DNA of 15,000 nucleotides, from NCBI GenBank assembly GCA_009760855.2, contig WPIO01000025.1, positions 1,310,001 through 1,325,000 on the forward strand. Direction: 5' to 3'. Source of the DNA: Cristatella mucedo. Taxonomy: Eukaryota; Bryozoa; Phylactolaemata; Cristatellidae. The translations under genes were made by a program, and so were the position numbers. The stretch's first letter is position 1. Every line of letters begins with the position of its first letter. This document shows, piece after piece, positions 8,195 through 15,000 of the stretch. Below the pieces are notes generated by a model. It saw nothing but the letters and a program-made list of their open reading frames with translations, had not been told where the DNA came from and did not search any database.

Positions 8195-9385
8195 GGTTTT
8201 AGAGCTAGTTTTTCCACTGAGTCAGCAGTGCTTCGGGTGTATAACGACCTATTTAGGAATGCAGACTTAGATAGAGTATCTCGGCTTGTTTTGCTCAATT
8301 TGTTGGCAGCTTTTGATACTATCCATCCCCAAATTCTTCTTGAGTGCCTCTCATCTTGCCTGGGCATCACTAGCACTACATTGCAATAGTTCAGGTCCTA
8401 CATCAGTGGGAGACTCCAGAGTATCGATGTGAATGGAAAAAGATCACCCGATGAACCTCTTAAATACGGGGTGCCTCAGCGATCTGTGTTTGGTCCGGTT
8501 CTTTTCATGGTTTACACTCTCCCTCTTGCATATGTGATTGCGAGGCAAATCGAGGCTTTCACTTATATGCAGATGACATTCAGTTGTACCTTTGCTTTGA
8601 TTCCTCCGAGCCCTCCAGCACGACGAACTCTCTCAACTCCCTTGTTGCATGTATTGATGACATCCACACATGAATGGCAGAAAATTTTCTTAAATTGGAT
8701 GGAAAAGCCAACGTACTAGTTATGGACAAACCAAGTGTGATTCAGAAATTGGAAAGGTTAACGCTCAAAATCTGCTTTGCCAGCATATCTCCTGTTGAAT
8801 CTGTACGAAATATAGGTGTCATATTACAAAGTGACCTCTTACTAGACAACACATGAGCTCCACAGTCAAGTCTGCCTACTTTCAGCTACATAGCATTGTT
8901 AAAATTCGGGATTGTTTAGACAGGAATACCACATCTAAGTTGGTCCATGCATTTGTGACATGTCGTCTTGACTTCTGTAACTCACTGCTTGCTGGTCTAC
9001 CGGCCTGGGATCTCAGGCGCTTAGAGCTGGTGCAAAACTCTGCAGCTACGCTTGTCTGTCGTGAGCGTCGCAGTTGCCACATCACAGCACTCCTAGCTGA
9101 CCTGCACTGACTCCCAGTCAAGCAACGGATCGACTTCCAGGTTTTATCGCACTTTTAGGTCCTTTCATTCTTTGGCTCCAGCCTACCTATTAGATCCACG
9201 CCCGTACCAGGCTAAGTAAGCATCGTACAACCCGCTTCTCGGAATCTTACGGTTTACCTATACCTCGTACAAATCTCAAATCTTTTGCAGACCGTGCCTT
9301 TAGTTCGTATGCTTACAAAGTCTTGAACTCACTCCCAACCTGCGTCACGACATCTCCTGACTTGTCCACACTTAAAAGAAAGTAA
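8195..9385 (+). pseudogene. LINE reverse transcriptase, broken by stops and frameshifts
   Basis: The frame begins inside RT at GFRASFSTE (8195). Motif A follows as NLLAAFDTI, where the usual first Asp is Asn. A GVPQ-type motif lies near 8468 and reads GVPQRSVFGP, with Arg for the usual Gly. After a frameshift between about 8535 and 8557 comes the catalytic YADD box at 8566-8577. Then come DDIHT, an in-frame TGA at 8671-8673, MAENFLKLDG, and another shift near 8850. The C-terminal block contains LDFCNSLLAGLP and ends at an in-frame TGA (9108-9110). A last shifted segment, SKHRTTRFSESYG to a TAA at 9383-9385, closes the protein. A further TAG lies at 8387-8389. Catalytic and structural residues are lost, so it cannot encode an active enzyme. 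Confidence 0.85.
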
Positions 9386-9647
9386 AAACGCATCTATTGA
9401 TCACAGTATTTAGTGGGTCCCTGTGAATCGTCCTTTATGTGCTTATTCGTGCTGACACTGTGCATGCGGCAACTAACCAAACTTGCATGCCGACCCTGTG
9501 CATGTCACCCCTCACTACGTTATTCTAATTATTTATCGAACATGATACCACAAACCATTCGACTTCATTTGCAGCAAAAGTGAAGTGCCTAGAAAGAGAT
9601 TGAGTTCTGTGAGGGCGCTATATCAAATGCATCATTATTATTAATTA
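8195..9647 (+). mobile_element. L2-type LINE retrotransposon, 5' truncated and decayed
   Basis: This is the longest transposable element in the window. It holds the C-terminal two thirds or so of a reverse transcriptase frame (8195-9385) and a 3' untranslated region (9386-9647) ending in the hairpin segment cctagaaagagattgagttc and an ATT tail. Order, motifs and the YTLPLA segment after the GVPQ motif fit the L2 branch of the CR1/L2 group. No endonuclease domain or 5' region is present. The last 438 bases match 12735-13172 at roughly nine of ten bases by eye. Confidence 0.85.
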
Positions 9648-10170
9648 TGGAAGATCGGAGACTGAACGAGAGTCATTTAAATGCTCATGATCAAGTGTTA
9701 TCTTTTCATTGAGTCGCTGACAAGTGCTACTTTCAGAGGGAAATGAGGACTTCGCCGGTAACCCAGGAAATATTTACAGCAGTTGTTACGGTGGGCACCG
9801 ACAGGTCTATGGGCTTCATAAGGAGAACTGTTGGAACAGGACCTGAAACACGTGTCGGTTTTTGATTCTGGACGACAATTTTAGCGACGACTTCAGTAGA
9901 GAAAGGAGGCGTGAAGGAGGCGGGATAAGAAGAAGAACAGGGCGATGCGGGATTGCCGGGATAGTCCGGGCAAGGACGGCAGGGAGGACACGGTGTCCCC
10001 AATTCGTTCTGCCTTTTGACGAAGAGTTTGAAGGAACACTCAAAGCACGCAGACGTTCTTCTCGATTATGGTGCAGCTTTAGTTGATTCTGTGCTGTGCT
10101 ATCTTATGCATTTCTGGATGCTTGAGAGACGCTCGTACGACTCATTAGCCGGGCTTCGAGACACATACTC
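9648..10170. other. Unassigned stretch with a Pro/Cys-rich open frame on the minus strand
   Basis: A minus-strand frame at 9733-10002 (89 codons) starts MGTPCPPCRPCPDYPGNPAS and continues into a Val/Thr-rich part. The Pro-rich beginning is vaguely collagen-like but lacks Gly at every third position. There is no further support from splice sites or codon use, so I leave it as an unproven exon-like stretch. Confidence 0.25.
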
Positions 10171-10340
10171 CCACTAACCATGTTTACATGCTGACCGCGC
10201 GCGTCACCTCTAACCATGTTACGCTTGTAGACATTGAGCGTACTACCATTAGCCATTCGATCATGCTTCCTTATGGAAAGTACCTAGAAAGAGATTAAGT
10301 TCTCCGAGAGCGCTATACAAATGTATTATTGTTATTATTA
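10171..10340 (+). mobile_element. L2-type LINE, 3'-end fragment of about 170 bases
   Basis: It begins near ccactaaccatgtttacatg and includes ctgaccgcg, cctctaaccatgtta and ccattcgatcatgc. It then runs through gtacctagaaagagattaag and gcgctatacaaatg to an ATT tail. These blocks appear in the same order in the LINE 3' untranslated regions at 9386-9647 and 12909-13172. It is more diverged than those two are from each other. Homology may extend further left but I could not follow it. Confidence 0.7.
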
Positions 10341-10780
10341 CTTCTTCTTCACACGAGGCTGCCTAGCCTCTGTGAGGTCTAGAATCTGCTACGTGCACCG
10401 CACTTCGTGTGTCGTACAAGCCCTTGGCCGATAAGCGCGTTCGTAGCTGCACACCATTGTATGAGCCCCTCCCGACTCCACAGGAATTCTCAGAACGCAT
10501 GATTTCACGTAAATGAATTCGTGTACGCGTTTTGCAGTAACTAACGTGCTTAATTAGTCACTTTTGTTTTGGGATTCAAATGGGTTAGTAGTACTTTGGG
10601 AACTAAGTTGTTCGCGCCATGCCATGGCTAGCACCTTATACGCGCGTGCGCCACTGTGGCTATCGAATAGGCTTCGTACGTTCGCGACATATCACACCGA
10701 GGACTCAATGTAAATCATCAATCGCGTCGGCACCTGCCACGGACTCACAGTCGGACTAACTGATTAACAAACCGGGCACC

Positions 10781-10783
<3 letters not shown>
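10341..10783. other. Unassigned stretch
   Basis: A short hairpin (gaggct/agcctc near 10356-10371) is the only structure noticed. No supported gene or repeat. Confidence 0.3.

Positions 10784-10874
<91 letters not shown>
10784..10874. repeat. TA microsatellite, about 45 units
   Basis: A pure TA/AT run of 91 bases. The Tyr/Ile open frames here are artefacts. Confidence 0.97.
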
Positions 10875-10878
<4 letters not shown>

Positions 10879-10898
10879 CTGTATATATACATATATAT

Positions 10899-10906
10899 AC
10901 ATCTAC

Positions 10907-10950
<44 letters not shown>

Positions 10951-10958
10951 GTAGATGT
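10899..10958. repeat. Perfect 60-base palindrome with TA core
   Basis: The arm acatctacccct (10899-10910) is followed by 36 bases of alternating AT and then the exact reverse complement aggggtagatgt (10947-10958). Every base pairs, so the stretch could extrude as a cruciform. It lies 24 bases right of a longer TA tract. Confidence 0.9.
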
Positions 10959-11635
10959 GGGCACTCGTTATTGCGTCCTCGCTCTGCAGCCTTCGGTCTA
11001 CGCGCCACCCATGCACCAGCTCCGTCACGAGCCGGCAACGAGACCGCAGAGCAGGGCCAGCAGCCGTCGCGCGTGCGCTATGTTTGAGGTGAAGGACTTT
11101 AGTGCAGAAGCCGCTATAGCATGCAGGTAAAGTGAGTGTGGTGCCGAAAGTGTTGGATAATAGACGGGAGACCTTAGCAGTCATATTGTGCTAGTCTCAT
11201 CACTTGCGACTAGATTGGCGAGGATTTTACGAGGAATGCGCTCTCCGTGGAAGTGAGTGCCGAGAGAGCGGCGAGCGTGGCTAACTCGCTGTTCCAAGTT
11301 GGAAATTTATGAAAACAACCTGCTACGCCTCGGCAAATTCGGAAGCATTTTACTCGAGCTTAACAGAGTTTCAGGTCAGTGCTGTGCTGAGCTTGGTCGA
11401 CCCGTTGGAAATTACTTAACTCCAATAGCTTCTGGGATAATATTCATTGCTACTGAGCATTTGATCGAACTAAGGTGGATGCCTATCAACAATGACTTTT
11501 AATTGGATTCTTATCAACGGCGTCTTTGCTTTGAATTTAGATCCACAATATTTGCAGCAAACACTGGTTAGTGGCAGCAATAGTGGAGCCTGCTGATAGT
11601 TTGCAGTCAATAACGAGTAATGCTGAGATTACTAA
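10959..11635. other. Unassigned stretch
   Basis: Somewhat GC-rich to about 11120, then A+T-leaning. The longest plus-strand frame here is 81 codons (11257-11502), without domain. No repeat match noticed. Confidence 0.3.
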
Positions 11636-11704
11636 GAACCTAGGAAGAGATTGAGTTCTCTGAGGGCACTTAATCAAGTGCATTATCATTATTTTTTATT
11701 ATTA
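11636..11704 (+). mobile_element. L2-type LINE, short 3'-end fragment
   Basis: It reads cctaggaagagattgagttc, then tctgagggcacttaatcaag and an ATT-rich tail. It corresponds to the last 60 bases or so of the LINE. It directly precedes copy 2 of the diverged direct repeat. Confidence 0.7.
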
Positions 11705-11990
11705 AGAAGCAGTAACTTTAGTGTGCTACAGACAGCAGCAAGAGTGAACCTGCTACGGTCTAATCTAGAAGCTGTTACAAGTAATAAGGTGACCAGTGCA
11801 GCACCGGTGCAGGCAATGGTTGAAGCTCCATATGGGGAAAGCGGGAGACCTGATATATTCAGCTTCAGCAAAGTCAGAGTTGCCGATTATTTTAGTCAAG
11901 AGCTGCTGGTAACGAGTGGGTGTCCGGTACCTGATAGGCTTTGAGTAAAGGTACAATTGTTGTAACTTGCTTCGAAATTGCGGTTGCATA
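11702..11990 (+). repeat. Diverged dispersed direct repeat, copy 2, unknown family
   Basis: It aligns in patches with 6817-7165: aagaagcag at the left edge, a block around ctacggt near 11752-11758, and aacttgcttcga at 11964-11975. Patches are in the same order and orientation. The spacing differs by about 60 bases, so indels are needed. A frame of 97 codons (11651-11944) crosses it without recognisable domain. Confidence 0.4.
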
Positions 11991-12734
11991 AATGGCTGAG
12001 GTGATGGGCTACCTCTCTAATTTTCGACACGCAGCTTTCAAGCTACCTGAGTACGCTGCTTACGGTGTCTTCGTGCTTTCAGGATGATGACCATTTTTTG
12101 TATATGAATGCAGTGATACGGATATGTGTCGTATGCCCGTGCTTTATTATGATGTCTATGGGACTGCTTGTCCTCTGCTCTCGAACTCCACGTTTGGACG
12201 ATTCCTTGTATCTCCATCAACTTAATAGGTATCCTCTTGTCGTCGACGACAGGGGTGTTTACCTGGCTGATTCTGCGATTATTTCAAAGATATTTCAAGC
12301 TGGTAACATTATTTTAGCAACTATAATTAACTTATTGCGCAGGCAAAATACCTACAAGTAGAAAGTTACAGAATTCTAAGCAATATCACAAATGCATGAA
12401 CCAATTAGGCTGTGCTATCCTTATCTAGGGAATTTCAATTTTGTGCGTCGCTGAAAGTAGGAATACTTGACTGGGGAGCTGATGCGGTCATTTAGTGCGA
12501 GGTTCAATTTGGAACAGGACTTTCAGATTGCACCCAGAGGCTGCTGGATATAGGCTATCCACACCTAATGGAAGGATAGGATTTTCGATTTCCGAGTAAC
12601 AGTAGATTTTCCAACAGCTAGAAAATCCAAATTTTCTAGTTATTCAATTTAAGAACGTTTTTGCGATACAGGTGTATATTTCAGCAATAAATTCTACCAC
12701 GATATCCAGCAGAACTAGCCGAGAGATTTCACAG
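11991..12734. other. Unassigned stretch
   Basis: A plus-strand frame at 12065-12361 (98 codons) and a minus-strand frame overlapping it show no domain. Nothing repetitive noticed. Confidence 0.3.
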
Positions 12735-12908
12735 AGGCTAAGTAAGCATCGTACAACCCGCTTCTCGGAATCTTACGGTTTACCTACACCTCGTACAAAT
12801 CTCAAATCTTTTGTAGACCGTGCCTTTAGTTCATATGCTCACAAAGCCTGGAACTCACTCCCGACTTGCGTCCAGACATCTCCTGACTTTCCCACATTTC
12901 AAAAGTAA
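12735..12908 (+). pseudogene. C-terminal remnant of LINE reverse transcriptase protein
   Basis: An open remnant that joins unrelated upstream sequence at about 12735, so the frame starting at 12672 is a chance fusion. Residues SESYGLPTPRTNLKSF and SLPTCVQTSPD match the other copy. It is a 5' truncated fragment with no catalytic part. Confidence 0.8.
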
Positions 12909-13172
12909 GTATAAACGCATCTATTTATGACAGTATTTAGTGGGTCACTGTGATTCATCCTGTATGTGCTTATGCGTGCTGTTACAAGCTGCCACTAATC
13001 ACACTTGCATGCTGACCCTGTACATATCGCCCCTAACTATGTTAATCCTTTTGTTTATCAAGCATGATTTTACTTACCATTCAATTGCCTTTCCCTTCGC
13101 AGCAAATGTAAAGCGCCTATAAGGAGATTGAATTCTCTGAGGGCGCTTTATCAAGTGTGTTATTATTATTAT
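12735..13172 (+). mobile_element. L2-type LINE, second copy, 3' terminal 438 bases
   Basis: It begins aggctaagtaagcatcg, exactly as at 9210 in the first copy, and ends with the hairpin (gcgcctataaggagattga then ttctctgagggcgc) and an ATT tail. It keeps the last 57 codons or so of the RT protein in one frame (SKHRTTRFSE to a TAA at 12906-12908). Where the first copy has KVLNSLP it has KAWNSLP. The matched segments are 438 bases long in both copies. Confidence 0.85.
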
Positions 13173-14037
<865 letters not shown>

Positions 14038-14157
14038 GGCTGGTTTGGCCCAGCGGTTAAGGAACTCGCTATTAATGACAGAGGTCAAGGTGAATGTATT
14101 TGATTGGTGAAGCGCCTGAATAGAGAGTAAATTCTCTTTTGTGCGCTATACAAATGA

Positions 14158-14159
<2 letters not shown>
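14038..14159 (+). mobile_element. SINE family A, internally deleted copy
   Basis: The head ggctggtttggcccagcgg, with A box tggcccagcgg, matches the 1758-1902 copy. The expected B-box segment is missing: sequence passes from acagaggtcaaggtg directly toward the tail. The tail gtgaagcgcctgaatagaga, then attctcttttgtgcgctata, closely resembles the LINE 3' end at 9588-9630. It ends in a TA tract. Confidence 0.75.

Positions 14160-14195
<36 letters not shown>
14160..14195. repeat. TA microsatellite at the 3' tail of SINE A
   Basis: A TA run of about 36 bases starting directly at the SINE end, parallel to the arrangement at 1672-1758. Confidence 0.9.
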
Positions 14196-14197
<2 letters not shown>

Positions 14198-14235
14198 ATT
14201 CGTACATGTGTGTGCGTACGTGCATGAATGCGTAC

Positions 14236-14253
14236 GTGTGTGTGTGTGTGTGT
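14236..14253. repeat. Short GT repeat
   Basis: Nine GT units inside a wider GT-rich segment (14206-14264) with cgtacgtg variants. Confidence 0.85.
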
Positions 14254-14264
14254 TCGTATGTGCG

Positions 14265-14564
14265 ACTAGACATTTAGCACACACATATGTTGCTGAGGTA
14301 CGCGAGTTCTTGATTGCTTCGACTCTCCAGTCGATGGTGGCGTACCATGCAAGTCAGCATAGCTTGCCATTATGTTTCACTCTAGTCCTTTCGCTGCATG
14401 CAACGCCCTCTCTTAGCTGCCACGATCTGCTCGTTATCAATGAACCAAGCGTCCGGCTGGGGGTCTACCATAGTAGATATCTAATTCATTCATCTAGCAA
14501 CGGCACAACCAAAGGCTTCCGATTTCGCCAACGGCCGGTCAAAAGTATTACATAACTCATCAGT
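14265..14564. other. Unassigned stretch
   Basis: The right part of a 115-codon plus-strand frame (14208-14555) runs through here. Its beginning is encoded by the GT repeat and the remainder has no recognisable domain. Confidence 0.3.
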
Positions 14565-14662
14565 TTGGCGCCCTAATAAAACACAATCTCTATCCAGGTG
14601 CTTTACACACACGCTCTGGGTTTCAGGCCCACGACCTCAGTCCTTAAAGGTGAGAACCTTAC
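14565..14662 (-). mobile_element. SINE family A, partial and diverged copy
   Basis: Plus-strand landmarks are ttggcgccctaataaaacac, caatctctatccaggtgctt and gcccacgacctcagtcctt. They parallel the 1758-1902 copy in the same order. The B-box region has decayed (GGCCTGAAACC on the minus strand). The tRNA-like A-box part is not recognisable, so the 5' end is missing or too diverged. Confidence 0.65.
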
Positions 14663-14923
14663 CCAGAGGTGGAGCTAGGATTTCCATCTAAGAGGGCAAG
14701 ACCCGCGAGATTTTCATCCAAAGGGCGAAAAACATGCAAGCTTTTCATAGAGCTGAACGGGACGAGATCGCCTGATCGGCAAATAATGAAAAATAATAGC
14801 GCCTTATCGAAGTGTTTTTTCTACACGAACTCTGTGGTTTCTCATCGAGTTAAAGTAGGATAGAATTTCGTCGTGCGCGACGGTCGGAGGACGTAGGGAA
14901 CAAGGGGCAGCCCAAATATATAT
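14663..14923. repeat. Possible unknown repeat with a 30-base imperfect duplication
   Basis: The segment gatttccatctaagagggca (14679 onward) recurs 30 bases later as gattttcatccaaagggcga (14709 onward). The phrase gaggtggagctaggattt at the left edge resembles termini of some animal transposable elements, but I cannot assign it. The rest is unremarkable. Confidence 0.3.
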
Positions 14924-15000
14924 ACTAGCTGATTTAACAGCCTCTTTTTGCTTAGCACAGAAGAGCCTTTACGGCTATCACCACCGCTTGCAGTGGCGAT
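14924..15000 (-). mobile_element. SINE family B, 3' part, cut by the window edge
   Basis: Plus-strand sequence ctagctgatttaacagcctc, then cagaagagcctttacggcta and ccaccgcttgcagtggcgat, matches 1254-1329 of the fuller minus-strand copy. The tRNA-like head should lie beyond the right edge of the window. Confidence 0.8.

Noticed and set aside
9733-10002. Possible collagen-like exon on the minus strand
   Set aside because: Only a short Pro/Cys-rich beginning, no Gly at every third residue, no splice-site or codon-bias support.
10745-11184. Tyr/Ile repeat proteins across the TA tracts
   Set aside because: They are translations of TA microsatellites with no support outside the repeat.
12672-12908. 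Intact small gene of 78 codons
   Set aside because: Most of it is the C-terminal end of the LINE protein. The first 20 codons or so are unrelated flanking sequence that happens to be in frame.

Overview
This window looks like animal nuclear DNA, most likely from an invertebrate. I cannot name the species. The evidence is a set of decayed LINE retrotransposon copies of L2 type, two families of tRNA-derived SINEs, long CT and TA microsatellites, no dense operon-like coding, and one GC-rich exon-like open frame with amino-acid homopolymer runs. Only one host coding segment has reasonable support, a partial one at the left edge. The rest is intergenic or intronic DNA filled with old and moderately old transposable elements.

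Layout. Positions 1-318 hold the end of an open frame with strongly G/C-biased third codon positions and Gly, Thr, Pro and Ala runs, typical of disordered parts of animal regulatory proteins. Positions 319-1046 and about 1905-3100 are CpG-rich with no recognisable gene. They are interrupted by SINE insertions at 1097-1422 and 1758-1902 and by a TA tract. From about 3100 onward base composition is ordinary and the sequence is a mosaic of repeats. A decayed LINE at 8195-9647 carries reverse transcriptase (RT) motifs and a 3' untranslated region. A second copy of its last 438 bases lies at 12735-13172. Five more 3'-end fragments lie at 3211-3316(-), 3421-3485(+), 5602-5784(-), 10171-10340(+) and 11636-11704(+). 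An unrelated RT fragment sits at 7949-8065 on the minus strand, head-to-head with the main LINE.

SINE family A (1758-1902, 14038-14159, 14565-14662) has a tRNA-like head and a 3' end that closely resembles the LINE 3' end, including its terminal hairpin. This points to a SINE that uses the L2-type LINE machinery. SINE family B (1097-1165, 1231-1422, 4301-4484, 14924-15000) has a tRNA-like head with a consensus B box and a different conserved 3' hairpin.

No intact transposon gene, true tRNA, CRISPR array, operon or phage was found. The most interesting signals are the shared LINE/SINE 3' end, the pattern of Trp codons turned into stops in the LINE, a LINE fragment embedded in a CT microsatellite, a perfect 60-base palindrome at 10899-10958, and a diverged direct repeat (about 6817 and about 11702) that I cannot assign to a known family.
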